Below, one piece after another: positions 37,201 through 45,447 of a DNA stretch of 64,000 nucleotides. Position numbers and translations under genes: made by a program. The notes beneath the pieces were generated by a model. That model made no database searches, was not told the DNA's origin, and worked only from the letters and a program-made list of their open reading frames with translations. Location: the NCBI GenBank assembly GCA_903919205.1, contig CAIXHE010000149.1, positions 22,201 through 86,200 on the forward strand, given 5' to 3'. The stretch is from an uncultured Opitutaceae bacterium (lineage in GTDB: Bacteria > Verrucomicrobiota > Verrucomicrobiia > Opitutales > Opitutaceae). Numbering within the stretch: the stretch's first letter is position 1; every line of letters begins with the position of its first letter.

Positions 37201-38822
37201 CCCAGGTACATGCCGAGCGACATCACCGACTTCTCGCGGATCGAGTCGATCGGTGGGTTGGTGACCTGCGCGAAGAGCTGCTTGAAGTACTGGTAGAGCA
37301 GGCGCGGGCGGCGGGATAGGACCGCCAGCGGCGTGTCGTCGCCCATCGAGCCCGTGGGCTCAGCGCCCTCGGCGAGCGGTGTCAGGATAAGCTCGAGCTC
37401 CTCGCTGTCGTAGCCGAACGCGAGCTGGGAGGTGAGCGAGGGCTCCGGGGCCGTCTCGGCCTTGACCGCTTCGGAGGCGAATGCGTGGAGGTTGAGCAGA
37501 TGCTCCTCGCACCATGTGCGGTAGAGGGGCTTGGTGGTCAGCGAGTCGCGGATGTCCTGGTCGCGGAGGATGCACTTCCTCTCAAGGTCCACCGCGATCA
37601 TGCGGCCGGGTCCCAGGCGCCCGCTCTGGACGACGGTACCGGGAAAATCGAAGACGAGGCCGGCCTCGCTGGCCAGCATCACGTAGCCGTCGTCGAAGAT
37701 CTTGTAGCGCGCGGGCCGCAGGCCGTTGCGGTCGAGCGCCGCCCCCACGACCTTGCCGTCGGTGAACACGATGGCGGCCGGGCCGTCCCAGGGCTCGATC
37801 ATGCACGCGTGGTACTTGAAGAAGGCCCGGGCCTCCGGCGTCAGGCTCTTGTCCTTCTCCCATGCCATCGGCATCATCATCATGCACGAGTGGATCGCCT
37901 CGCGCCCCCCGAGCGTCAGGAGCTGCAGGGCGTTATCGAACGACGCGGAGTCGCTCATGTTCGGCTGCACGAGGGGGCGCAGGTCGGTGAAGCGGTCCCC
38001 CCACACCCCGTGGGCGGTGCTGCGCTCACGGGCGCGCATCAGGTTGCGGTTGCCGCGGATCGTGTTGATCTCGCCGTTGTGGGCGGCCATGCGGAACGGG
38101 TGGGCCAGGTGCCACGTCGGGAACGTGTTGGTCGAGTAGCGCTGGTGGAAGATGACGAAGGAGCTCGTGAACTTGGGGGACTTCAGGTCCCGGAAGAACT
38201 TCGGGACCTGCGGGGCGTTCAGGAGGCCCTTGTAGACCACGGTCCTGCTCGAGAACGAGCAGATGTAGAACCCGTCGACGCCCGCCTCGAACGACTTGCG
38301 CTCCGCGGTCTTCTGCACAAGGAAGAGCTTGCGCTCGAACTCGTCGTCCGTCGCCTCGTCCTTGCGGGCGACGAGCGCCTGGAGGATGAAGGGCTTGGTC
38401 TCGAGGGCCTTGCGCCCGAGGCAGGTGTCGTCGGTGGGGACCTCCCGCCAACACAGGAAGGCGAGGCCCTCGGCCTTCACCGCCTGCTCGACGATCTTCT
38501 TGCAGTGCGAGGTCGCGTAGTCGTCGCGCGGCATGAAGATCATGCCGACCCCCAGGTCGGCGTCGCGGAACAGCTTCTTCTTCTTCTTCTCGAGGAACTC
38601 CCGCAGCAGCTCGGTCGGGACCTGCGTCAGGAGGCCCGCGCCGTCGCCCGTGACGGCGTCCGCGTCGATTGCGCCGCGGTGGGCGAGCGACTTGAGCGCG
38701 GCCACCGCCCGCTCGACGACGTCGTGCGAGCGCTCGTTGGAGACCTTCGCGATGAACCCCACGCCGCAGGCGTCGTGTTCCTGGCCGGAATTGTAGAGGG
38801 GTGAGGGGATGATGCGGGTCAT
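34257..38822 (-). CDS. gltB: Glutamate synthase large subunit
   Basis: 1521 residues, full length for GltB. HDACGVGFIA places the catalytic cysteine at residue 19, implying removal of an 18-residue propeptide to expose the Ntn nucleophile. The amidotransferase domain runs to about 430, followed by the central domain, the FMN-binding synthase domain with GEGGEDPTRF and ISGHEGGTGASPL, and the 3Fe-4S cysteines in CHLNTCPVGVATQ. The last 250 residues are the GXGXG beta-helix domain. It makes glutamate from glutamine and 2-oxoglutarate. gltD is not adjacent, so either it lies elsewhere or this is a ferredoxin-type enzyme. Confidence 0.95.
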   Translation of the reverse strand: MTRIIPSPLYNSGQEHDACGVGFIAKVSNERSHDVVERAVAALKSLAHRGAIDADAVTGDGAGLLTQVPTELLREFLEKKKKKLFRDADLGVGMIFMPRDDYATSHCKKIVEQAVKAEGLAFLCWREVPTDDTCLGRKALETKPFILQALVARKDEATDDEFERKLFLVQKTAERKSFEAGVDGFYICSFSSRTVVYKGLLNAPQVPKFFRDLKSPKFTSSFVIFHQRYSTNTFPTWHLAHPFRMAAHNGEINTIRGNRNLMRARERSTAHGVWGDRFTDLRPLVQPNMSDSASFDNALQLLTLGGREAIHSCMMMMPMAWEKDKSLTPEARAFFKYHACMIEPWDGPAAIVFTDGKVVGAALDRNGLRPARYKIFDDGYVMLASEAGLVFDFPGTVVQSGRLGPGRMIAVDLERKCILRDQDIRDSLTTKPLYRTWCEEHLLNLHAFASEAVKAETAPEPSLTSQLAFGYDSEELELILTPLAEGAEPTGSMGDDTPLAVLSRRPRLLYQYFKQLFAQVTNPPIDSIREKSVMSLGMYLGGRLGLFEELPKTSGFVELESPVLGTAEVAALFDVPFLKNRVTRVSVLMDASGGPDALERSLKEISQRVQEAVETGNAKVIILSDRGVNRERVAVPMLLAVGAANQQLVRAGLRLRCDLVAETGEARDVHHIACLLGFGVNAVNPWLALEIVSSLAIAGKTSKPITPDKARANYRSTIEAGLLKIMAKMGISTLLSYRGAQIFEALGISYKVVEECFYGTPSPIGGIDYRQIAEESLRRHERAFPALDPADPDNAGRPVGVQELPNEGFYRINKKGDGEFHGWNPKIISAMNRFTKNAGAEEFAGWKSVADEHQPLAIKDLLRIRYGQRVPVPLEEVEPCEDIRKRFTTAGMSLGAISPEAHEALAIAMNRIGGKSNSGEGGEDPTRFSIRENGDSANSAIKQVASGRFGVTAEYLANAKEIEIKMAQGAKPGEGGQLPGHKVSPLIARLRFSVPGVTLISPPPHHDIYSIEDLAQLIFDLKEVNPRAKVCVKLVSSSGVGTVAAGVAKAYADVILISGHEGGTGASPLASIKNAGSAWEIGIAEAHQVLMMNGLRNRVVLRTDGGMKTGRDIVIAAILGAEEFNFGTASLIAAGCAMFRVCHLNTCPVGVATQREDLRAKFRGKPENVINFFNAVAEDVRGYLSKLGARTLNEIVGRTELLEQIDDPANPKTRMINLAGLLHNPDPSGEHDRYHTRERNERFGAEGSLDEALLQEARDVILGKSARLVARYKVTNINRDVGTHLSGQIAYQRGNHALPPGTIDLTFTGSAGQSFGAFLVGGIRLLLNGESNDYVGKGMAGGEIIIRPKATEKFKWCENTIIGNTCLYGATGGSLFAAGCAGERFAVRNSGATTVVEGLGDHGCEYMTRGVVVVLGQVGTNFGAGMSGGLAFILDEANLLAQRINPQMISIERLNNEEEIASLRQLVAVHARVTGSPHAQSLLASWETAVGKFWKVVPHPPTPESPKQVYAFDAAKMPVLA

Positions 38823-38852
38823 GCTGGAAGGGTCGGTCGCTGGTGAATGTGC

Positions 38853-38888
38853 AAAAAAAGGGCCGTTCTCGTGTCTCGAGAGCGGCCC
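38853..38888 (-). terminator. Intrinsic terminator after the glutaredoxin gene
   Basis: Read on the minus strand: GGGCCGCTCTCG, loop AGACA, CGAGAACGGCCC (one mismatch in a 12-bp stem), then seven Ts. It sits 34 bp past the glutaredoxin stop and 31 bp before the gltB start, so the two same-strand genes are separate transcription units. Confidence 0.85.
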
Positions 38889-38921
38889 GGATCGGTCAGG
38901 AAGTGCGGTTGGCTCTCAGCG

Positions 38922-39257
38922 TCAGAAAAAGCGGATCGTTTTGGTCGCCATCTTGGCGTGCTCCTCGTCCGAGCAGCCCGCGTTCGTCGGCACGCCCGCG
39001 GAGGCGTCGGTCGGCTTCACCAGCTCGTTGCTGAGGAGATAGTTCTCAACCTCTTCACCTGAGACGTCCGCGAGCATCACGCCGTCGATCTCGACGCAGG
39101 GTGAGAGGGGCTGTCCGGACTTGCGCACCATCTCCGCGTAGTTGGCGCGGTTGTTGATGATGTCGATGTCCTCGAATTCGAGCCCGTGCTTGCGGAGGAT
39201 GCCGCGCACCCCGTTGGACCACCCGCAGGAAGGCTTTAGATAGGCTTTGATTGTCAT
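38922..39257 (-). CDS. Monothiol glutaredoxin-like protein
   Basis: A 111-residue protein from the ATG giving MTIKAYLKPSCGWSNG; the longer start adds 21 unrelated residues. The thioredoxin-fold active site is C-G-W-S, a single cysteine, followed by the cis-Pro region SPCVEIDG and a GG-equivalent helix (ADVSGEEVENYL). The C-terminal 35 residues beyond the fold include one Cys (NAGCSDEEHAKM). Monothiol glutaredoxins work in iron-sulphur handling or deglutathionylation; in a bacillithiol user it might act on BSH mixed disulfides, which is speculation. It ends in a strong terminator. Confidence 0.8.
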   Translation of the reverse strand: MTIKAYLKPSCGWSNGVRGILRKHGLEFEDIDIINNRANYAEMVRKSGQPLSPCVEIDGVMLADVSGEEVENYLLSNELVKPTDASAGVPTNAGCSDEEHAKMATKTIRFF

Positions 39258-39411
39258 GCTCGAAAGGTAGGCTTGGGCGGAATGAGCCGCAAGGTATACG
39301 CTGCAATTTACCGTGGGCAAGCACGCACTTGGTGATTTTTGATCCGTCTTTTACCTGCGGAACCCCCCCGGGGCGCTTGCCGCGGGCCGGTTCGGCCGCT
39401 TGGGTGCGGCC

Positions 39412-39768
39412 ATGTACAAGGTCGTCCTCCTCCTCTTCGGCTCCAACGTGTTCATGACGGTGGCCTGGTACGGCCACCTCAAGATGAAGTGGCTCGATGG
39501 GAAACCCCTGCTCCTGGCAGTCCTGGTCTCCTGGGGCATCGCCTTCTTCGAGTATTGCCTGCAGGTGCCCGCCAACCGCCTGGGCTACCTGACCGAGCAC
39601 CTGAGCGGCTACCAGCTGAAGGTGCTCCAGGAGGCCATCACGCTGACGGTCTTCATCGTGTTCGCGTGGGTCGTGCTCCGGGAGCGCCTGACCTGGAACT
39701 ACGCGGTCAGCTTCGTCCTGATGATACTCGCCGTCTACTTCGCGGTTGCCGTGAAGCCCACCGCCTAG
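39412..39768 (+). CDS. DUF486 family small multidrug-transporter-like membrane protein
   Basis: A 118-residue protein with four hydrophobic helices. I prefer the ATG giving MYKVVLLLFGSNVFM over the TTG four codons earlier. SNVFMTVAWYGHLK, WGIAFFEYCLQVPANRLGY and QLKVLQEAITLTVF match DUF486, a conserved family related in topology to small DMT transporters. Transport activity is not established. It is convergent with the beta-propeller gene, with both TAG stops in a short inverted repeat. Confidence 0.82.
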   Translation: MYKVVLLLFGSNVFMTVAWYGHLKMKWLDGKPLLLAVLVSWGIAFFEYCLQVPANRLGYLTEHLSGYQLKVLQEAITLTVFIVFAWVVLRERLTWNYAVSFVLMILAVYFAVAVKPTA

Positions 39769-39787
39769 GGTTGCGCCCGGGCCCTAG
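39765..39787. terminator. Stop-codon inverted repeat between convergent genes
   Basis: CTAGGG (39765-39770) and CCCTAG (39782-39787), an 11-nt loop, with each arm containing one TAG stop. It is GC-rich inside and has no T-tract. It is the third example in the window of paired stops in a short stem. Confidence 0.3.
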
Positions 39788-40803
39788 CGGCCGATCACGA
39801 GCACCTCGAACGACCCGGCCTCACCCTTCCTGCGCGGGTGCGGCTGGTCCGCGGTGGGGGCCGGCGCGGGCAGGAACTTGCCCGTCGAGACGAAGACCCT
39901 CCCGGTCTTCTCGTCGATCGTCATCGTTCGCGCCCCGTACGCGGTCGGGACGGTCTGGACCAAGCTGTAGCGGTCCGGCGCGTCCTCGTGCAGGACCGAG
40001 AGCGTGCCCTCGACGCTCGATGTGAAGATGAGCCCCCTCGCCGCGTCGAAGCCGTCGCCGTCCGGGTCCTCCCCGATCGCTGGCGTCGCCACGAGCTTGC
40101 CGCTCGTGCTGTCTACGACGGCGAGCATGCCGTTCCCACCGGACGAAAAAAGGCGGCCATGGGCGGTGTCGATCGCGAGGCCCGTGCCGCCCTCGACCGG
40201 AGCGAGGGGCCACGTGGCCACCGCCTTGAGCGTATGGGTGTCGACGACCTGGATCTCGCTCTTGTCCTCGGTGTTCACGAAGAGCCGGCCCTTGCCGTCG
40301 AAGACCAGGCCCTCGAGCTTCCCCTCGATCGGGACAGTCGCGACCAGCTCGCCCTTGGACGGGTCGATGACCGAGATGCCGCCCGACGTTCCGTTGGCCA
40401 CATACACGCGCTGCGTCTCGGGATCGTACTCGATCGCGTCCGGCTTAACCCCCAGGCCGGCGATCACCTTGACCACCTGCAGGGTCCCCGTGTCGAACTC
40501 GACCACGGTGCGGTCCCCTCCGCAGGTGATGAAGCCGCGCCCGAGTGCGGGCACGATCGCGATCCCGTGCACGCCCTTCGTCGGGGCGATGCTGCCGACC
40601 CGCTTGCCGGTGTCGAGTTCGAGCACGTCGACCTGGGTGCCGTGCGACACGTAGAGGCGACGGGACGCCGAGTCGGCCCGGAGGTAATCGTAGCGCACCT
40701 CGCCGCCGACGGGGTAGTGCGCAAGCACGCGGAGGTCCGCGTCCGCTGCCGCGCAGGTGGAGGCGGACACGACAACGGAAGCGAGCAGGGCCAGGGATTT
40801 CAT
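39784..40803 (-). CDS. Exported YVTN/YncE-like beta-propeller protein
   Basis: A 339-residue protein. The ATG gives signal peptide MKSLALLASVVVSASTCAAA; the longer start adds 47 residues. About seven repeats of roughly 42 residues follow, with the YVTN-type pattern such as RRLYVSHGTQVDVLELDTGK, QRVYVANGTSGGISVIDPSKG and GRLFVNTEDKSEIQVVDTH. These propellers are extracytoplasmic binding scaffolds. No catalytic site is evident. Divergent from xylA. Confidence 0.83.
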   Translation of the reverse strand: MKSLALLASVVVSASTCAAADADLRVLAHYPVGGEVRYDYLRADSASRRLYVSHGTQVDVLELDTGKRVGSIAPTKGVHGIAIVPALGRGFITCGGDRTVVEFDTGTLQVVKVIAGLGVKPDAIEYDPETQRVYVANGTSGGISVIDPSKGELVATVPIEGKLEGLVFDGKGRLFVNTEDKSEIQVVDTHTLKAVATWPLAPVEGGTGLAIDTAHGRLFSSGGNGMLAVVDSTSGKLVATPAIGEDPDGDGFDAARGLIFTSSVEGTLSVLHEDAPDRYSLVQTVPTAYGARTMTIDEKTGRVFVSTGKFLPAPAPTADQPHPRRKGEAGSFEVLVIGR

Positions 40804-40900
40804 GGTCCCAGAGTAGCCCGCCGGGCCCTCCCTGCAAGCCGGCCGGATCCGGAACGAAATCTCGACGGTGGCCCCGGGCCCGTGGTAGGGATCCGGTGCG

Positions 40901-42235
40901 ATGTCGAAAAAATCGAGCCCCACGCATTTTAACGTCCCGCGCATTCCCTTCGAGGGGCCCCGCTCCCCGAACCCGCTTGCATTCCGCCACTACGACCCCG
41001 CCGAGGTGATCGACGGCAGGACGCTGAAGGAGCACATGCGCTTCTCGATCGCCTACTGGCACTCCTTCCGGGGGGTCGGCGGCGACCCCTTCGGCCCGGG
41101 CACGATCCGCAGGCCCTGGGAGGCGGGCAAGGACGCGATCTCGGTCGCCAAGCGCCGCATGGACGCGGCCTTCGAGTTCTTCGTGAAGATCGAGGCGCCC
41201 TTCTGGTGCTTCCACGACCGCGACATCGCCCCGGAGGGGGCCACGCTGGCGGAGTCCAACCGCAACCTGGACGCGGTGGTGGCGCACGCGAAGCAACTGC
41301 AGAAGGCGACGGGCGTGCGCCTGCTCTGGGGCACCGCGAACCTCTTCTCGAACCCCCGCTACATGTGCGGCGCCGCCACGAACCCGGACGCCCATGTCTT
41401 CGCCTACGCCGCGGCGCAGGTGAAGAAGGCGATGGAGGTCACCCACGAGCTGGGCGGAGACGGCTACACGTTCTGGGGCGGGCGCGAGGGCTACGAGACG
41501 CTCCTGAACACGGACCTGAAGCGCGAGCAGGAGCACCTCGCCCGCTTCCTCCACATGGCCGTCGACCACGCCAAGAGCATCGGCTTCAAGGGCCAGTTCT
41601 ACATCGAGCCGAAGCCGAAGGAGCCCACCAAGCACCAGTACGACTTTGACGTTGCGAGCGGGATCGCGTTCCTGCGCACGTTCGGCCTGGAGAAACACCT
41701 CAAGTTCAACATCGAGACCAACCACGCGACGCTCGCCGGGCACACCTTCCAGCACGAGATCGAGGTGGCGGCCTCACAGGGCCTGCTCGGCTCGATCGAC
41801 GCCAACGCGGGCGACCTGCTCCTCGGCTGGGACACCGACCAGTTCAACACCGACGTTAAGGAGCTGACGCTCGCGATGCTCTCCATCCTCAAGGCCGGCG
41901 GCCTCGGCAAGGGTGGCTTCAACTTCGACGCCAAGCTCCGGCGCCCCTCCATCGACCCAGAGGACCTTTTCTACGCCCACATCGGCGGGATGGACGCCTA
42001 CGCCCTCGCCTTCAAGACGGCGCGCCGCATCCTCTCCGACGGGCACCTCACGGGCTTCGTCGCGGAGCGCTACGCGAGCTACGACTCGGGGCTCGGCCGC
42101 GACATCGAGACGGGCAAGTTGGGCTTCCGCGAGCTTGAGAAGCTGGTGCTGACGAAGCTCGGCGAGCCTGCGCTTCGCAGCGGGCGCCAGGAGTACCTCG
42201 AGAACCTCCTCAACCGCTACCTGACCGGGGGCTGA
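40901..42235 (+). CDS. xylA: Xylose isomerase
   Basis: 444 residues, the normal length for class II XylA. The active-site block [20 protein letters not shown] holds the catalytic His and Asp, and [17 protein letters not shown] and [18 protein letters not shown] supply metal-1 ligands. [19 protein letters not shown] is the C-terminal metal-binding block. It interconverts D-xylose and D-xylulose (and glucose and fructose) in the cytoplasm. xylB starts 8 bp downstream, so this is a classic xyl operon. No xylose repressor is adjacent. Confidence 0.96.
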   Translation: MSKKSSPTHFNVPRIPFEGPRSPNPLAFRHYDPAEVIDGRTLKEHMRFSIAYWHSFRGVGGDPFGPGTIRRPWEAGKDAISVAKRRMDAAFEFFVKIEAPFWCFHDRDIAPEGATLAESNRNLDAVVAHAKQLQKATGVRLLWGTANLFSNPRYMCGAATNPDAHVFAYAAAQVKKAMEVTHELGGDGYTFWGGREGYETLLNTDLKREQEHLARFLHMAVDHAKSIGFKGQFYIEPKPKEPTKHQYDFDVASGIAFLRTFGLEKHLKFNIETNHATLAGHTFQHEIEVAASQGLLGSIDANAGDLLLGWDTDQFNTDVKELTLAMLSILKAGGLGKGGFNFDAKLRRPSIDPEDLFYAHIGGMDAYALAFKTARRILSDGHLTGFVAERYASYDSGLGRDIETGKLGFRELEKLVLTKLGEPALRSGRQEYLENLLNRYLTGG

Positions 42236-42243
42236 GCGCCGGC

Positions 42244-43743
42244 ATGAGCCTCTACATCGGGGTCGACAGCGGCACGCAGAGCGTCAAGGCCGTCGCGCTG
42301 GACCTCGACAGCGGCCGCGTGCTCGCCGAGGCCCGTGCCCCCCACGCCATGGTCCAGGGGCTTCCCCCGGGCCACATGGAGCAGCACCCCGAGGAGTGGG
42401 CGTCGGCCATGGACGCGGCGATCTTGGAGGTCGCCTCGCGGATCGACCGCTCTCGGGTGCGCGGCATCGGTGTCTCCGGACAGCAGCACGGCTTCGTGCC
42501 CCTCGACGGCGAAGGCCGCGTCATCCGGCCCGCCAAGCTCTGGTGCGACACCAGCACCGCCCAGGAGTGCGCGATCCTGACACGCAGGCTCGGGGGCCAG
42601 GCGGCCGTCATCCGCCGCACGGGCCTTCCGTTCCTGCCGGGCTACACGGCGCCCAAGGTGCTCTGGCTCAAGCGGCGCGAGCCGGCGAACTTCAGGCGCC
42701 TGCGGCGCATCCTGCTGCCGCACGACTACCTCAACTTCCACCTTACGGGCCACGCCCAGATGGAGTACGGCGACGCCTCGGGCACCGGCTTCCTCGACGT
42801 CCGCCGCCGCGCGTGGTCCGCGGCGGCGACCGGGGCCGTCGACGGGAGGGTGGCCGAATGCCTGCCCCCCCTCGTCCCCTCGCACGAGCCGTGTGGGACG
42901 CTCCTGTCCGCGGTGGCGGCCCGCTACGGGTTCCCGGCTGGCACGATCGTGAGCGCGGGCGGGGGGGACAACATGATGGGCGCCATCGGCACGGGCAACG
43001 TGGCCCCCGGTGCCGTTACCGCGAGCCTCGGCACGAGCGGCACCATCTACGCCTTCTCCCGGAAGCCCGTGATCGACCCGTCCGGAGAGATCGCCGCCTT
43101 CTGCTCGTCCACAGGGGGATGGCTGCCGCTCCTCTGCACCATGAACGTCACCGGTGTCACCGAGCAGGTGCGCGCGCTCTTCGGGTGGAGCCTGGCCGAG
43201 CTCGAGGCCGCTGCGGCCACCGCGCCCGCGGGATCCGGGGGCCTGGCGCTGCTGCCCTACCTCGACGGGGAGCGCACGCCGAACCTGCCCGACGCCACGG
43301 GAGTCTACTTCGGTCTCAACCGGCAGACGCTCGAGCGCGGCCACCTCGCGAGGGCCGCGTTCGAGGGCCCCACGCTCGGCATGAACTACGGCCTCGGGCG
43401 CCTGCGGGCGCTCGGCGTCCGGCCCCGGGAGATCCGGCTTACCGGGGGCGGCGCCCGCTCGGCGCTGTGGCGCCAGATCGCCGCGGACGTCTTTGGGGTG
43501 CCCGTGGTCTCGATGGCTCAGGACGAGAGCGCGGCGGTCGGCGCGGCGCTCCAGGCCGCGTGGTGCGCCATGGGCCACGCGGGCTCGAGGAAGGCGCTCG
43601 CCGAGCTGTGCGCGCGCTGCGTTTCGTTGGACGAGTCGACCCGCTGCACGCCCGAACCCGCCCGCCACGCCGCCTACCGGAAGGCCCAGCGCGTCCACGA
43701 CCGCTTGACGGCCGACCTGCGGGGCGCCTTCGCAGAGCGCTGA
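42244..43743 (+). CDS. xylB: Xylulokinase
   Basis: A 499-residue FGGY-family sugar kinase. The N-terminal phosphate loop GVDSGTQSVKAVALDL, the xylulokinase-typical GVSGQQHGFVPLD, the substrate Asp region EYGDASGTGFLDV, and the C-terminal ATP motif LTGGGARSALWRQIAADVFGVPV all fit XylB rather than glycerol or gluconate kinase. It phosphorylates D-xylulose to xylulose 5-phosphate for the pentose phosphate pathway. Co-transcribed with xylA. Confidence 0.93.
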   Translation: MSLYIGVDSGTQSVKAVALDLDSGRVLAEARAPHAMVQGLPPGHMEQHPEEWASAMDAAILEVASRIDRSRVRGIGVSGQQHGFVPLDGEGRVIRPAKLWCDTSTAQECAILTRRLGGQAAVIRRTGLPFLPGYTAPKVLWLKRREPANFRRLRRILLPHDYLNFHLTGHAQMEYGDASGTGFLDVRRRAWSAAATGAVDGRVAECLPPLVPSHEPCGTLLSAVAARYGFPAGTIVSAGGGDNMMGAIGTGNVAPGAVTASLGTSGTIYAFSRKPVIDPSGEIAAFCSSTGGWLPLLCTMNVTGVTEQVRALFGWSLAELEAAAATAPAGSGGLALLPYLDGERTPNLPDATGVYFGLNRQTLERGHLARAAFEGPTLGMNYGLGRLRALGVRPREIRLTGGGARSALWRQIAADVFGVPVVSMAQDESAAVGAALQAAWCAMGHAGSRKALAELCARCVSLDESTRCTPEPARHAAYRKAQRVHDRLTADLRGAFAER

Positions 43744-43755
43744 GGCACCCCGGCG

Positions 43756-44454
43756 ATGTGCGTCCGCTACACGCTGCACAAGACGGACGCCGCCCTGGGG
43801 GCTATCTCCCGGGCGCTGGGCGAGCCGCTCGAGGTCCCGGATTGGGCACCTCGCTACAACATCACCCTGACCGACTTCGCGCCGGTCGTCGCGAGGTCGG
43901 GAGCCGCGGCCGCGGTGCGCCTGATGCGCTGGGGTCTCGTGCCCGAAAACGAGAGGGCGAACCCGCGGCCGAGGCTGCTTGCAAACGCGCGGGCGGAGAC
44001 CGTGGCGTCGCTTCCCGCCTTCCGTCGCGCCGCCGCGGGGCGCCGCTGCCTCGTTCCCGCCAACGGCTTCTATGAGTGGCTTTCGCGGGGCACCGCGAAG
44101 CTGCCCTACCTTTTCACGCTGCGCGGGGAGGAACCGTTCGCGCTCGCGGGTATCTGGGATCCCGCCTCCGACGGGCTTCCCGAGACCTATTGCCTGCTGA
44201 CCACAGCCCCCAACGAGGTGATGGCCCCGGTCCACGACCGCATGCCCGTCATCCTGACCGCGGAGACGATGCCGCGGTGGATCGGGGACCAGCCGCTCGC
44301 CCCGGGGGAGTTGGTTGCCCTCACGCGGCCGATAGATCCCGGGCTCATGGAATCGAGGCCCCTTGGCCGTTACGTGAGCAACAGCCGCAACCAGGGGCCC
44401 GCCTGCCTCGACGGGCCCGACGCGCCCCGGGAGGGCGAGTTCAACTTCGGGTAG
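43756..44454 (+). CDS. SOS response-associated peptidase family protein (SRAP, YedK/HMCES-like)
   Basis: A 232-residue protein beginning MCVRYTLH, where Cys2 becomes the N-terminal nucleophile after Met removal. The other SRAP catalytic residues are in place: Asn in LANARAET, Glu in PANGFYEWL and His in APVHDRMPVIL. SRAP proteins form a thiazolidine cross-link with abasic sites in single-stranded DNA and so protect replication forks. The family usually has MCGRY; here Val replaces Gly. Located 12 bp after xylB and 8 bp before a CDF gene, apparently by chance linkage. Confidence 0.9.
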   Translation: MCVRYTLHKTDAALGAISRALGEPLEVPDWAPRYNITLTDFAPVVARSGAAAAVRLMRWGLVPENERANPRPRLLANARAETVASLPAFRRAAAGRRCLVPANGFYEWLSRGTAKLPYLFTLRGEEPFALAGIWDPASDGLPETYCLLTTAPNEVMAPVHDRMPVILTAETMPRWIGDQPLAPGELVALTRPIDPGLMESRPLGRYVSNSRNQGPACLDGPDAPREGEFNFG

Positions 44455-44462
44455 CGGCGCCC

Positions 44463-45389
44463 ATGGATCCAGCGCCGTACACGCACGGACACGACTTCAT
44501 GCCCGACCGGGGAGCGGCGGAGCGCAGCACGCGCCGCGTCATTCTGCTCGCGGCCGCGATGATGGTCGCGGAAATCCTCGCCGGCTGGCGCTTCCATTCG
44601 ATGGCGCTCCTCGCCGACGGCTGGCACATGGGCACCCACGTCGTGGCCTTCATGATCACGGCGGCCGCGTACGCCCTCGCCAGGCGCCACCGGGGCAGCC
44701 GGGACTTCTCGTTCGGCACGGGAAAGATCGACGTGCTCGGGGGCTACACGAGCGCGATCCTGCTCGGCCTCGTGGCCGCGTTCATCGCCCTCGAGTCGGC
44801 AGCCCGCCTGTTCGAGCCATTGGCTATCCACTACGCCGAGTCGATCGCGGTGGGCCTCGTCGGCCTCTGCGTGAACGTCCTGAGCGCGCTCATGCTCAGG
44901 GAAGGCCATGCTCACGGTCACGCCCTCGGGCATGGTCACGGCCATGGGGGTGAGGACCTTAACTTGAAGGCCGCGTACGTGCATGTCCTTGCCGACGCCG
45001 TCACCTCCGTGCTCGCGATCAGCGCGCTGCTCGCGGGCCGCTATCTCGGCTGGGCCTGGATGGACCCCGTGATGGGGCTCGCCGGGTCGGTGGTCGTCGC
45101 GCAGTGGGCGTGGGGGCTCCTGCGAGACACGAGCGCCATCCTGCTCGACCGCACCCCGCGCACCGACCTCCCCGAGGAAATCCGGCGCGCCGTGGCGGCC
45201 GAGCCGGATGCCGCGATCACCGACCTGCATGTGTGGCAGGTGGGAGTGGGGCAGTTTGCCGCGATCGTGGCGATCGTCGCGCGGGAGCCGAAATCCCCCG
45301 AGTACTACCGGGGGCTCTTCGCCATTCACGAGGAACTGCGGCACGTCACGGTCGAGGTCTCTTCTTACAGCGAGCGCGGGCCGGCCTGA
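44463..45389 (+). CDS. Cation diffusion facilitator metal exporter (DmeF-like)
   Basis: A 308-residue protein. The ATG gives MDPAPYTHGHDF; the longer track ORF passes through the SRAP gene. Six helices are visible. LLADGWHMGTHVV holds the TM2 metal site and VHVLADAVTSVL the TM5 site. A His-rich cytoplasmic loop (GHAHGHALGHGHGHGG) lies between TM4 and TM5. The C-terminal ITDLHVWQVG is the CDF ferredoxin-like domain. This pattern with an N-terminal THGH fits the DmeF branch (cobalt, nickel or zinc efflux). The metal is not determined. Confidence 0.9.
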   Translation: MDPAPYTHGHDFMPDRGAAERSTRRVILLAAAMMVAEILAGWRFHSMALLADGWHMGTHVVAFMITAAAYALARRHRGSRDFSFGTGKIDVLGGYTSAILLGLVAAFIALESAARLFEPLAIHYAESIAVGLVGLCVNVLSALMLREGHAHGHALGHGHGHGGEDLNLKAAYVHVLADAVTSVLAISALLAGRYLGWAWMDPVMGLAGSVVVAQWAWGLLRDTSAILLDRTPRTDLPEEIRRAVAAEPDAAITDLHVWQVGVGQFAAIVAIVAREPKSPEYYRGLFAIHEELRHVTVEVSSYSERGPA

Positions 45390-45447
45390 GGGCGCAGCGC
45401 GGGCTCACGGCGCGCAAACGGTGAGTGACAACCCGGGGCAGGCCGAT

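Noticed and set aside
44920-44948. Short Gly/His-coding DNA repeat as a tandem-repeat element
   Set aside because: It encodes the metal-binding His-rich loop of the CDF transporter, so it is explained by the protein.
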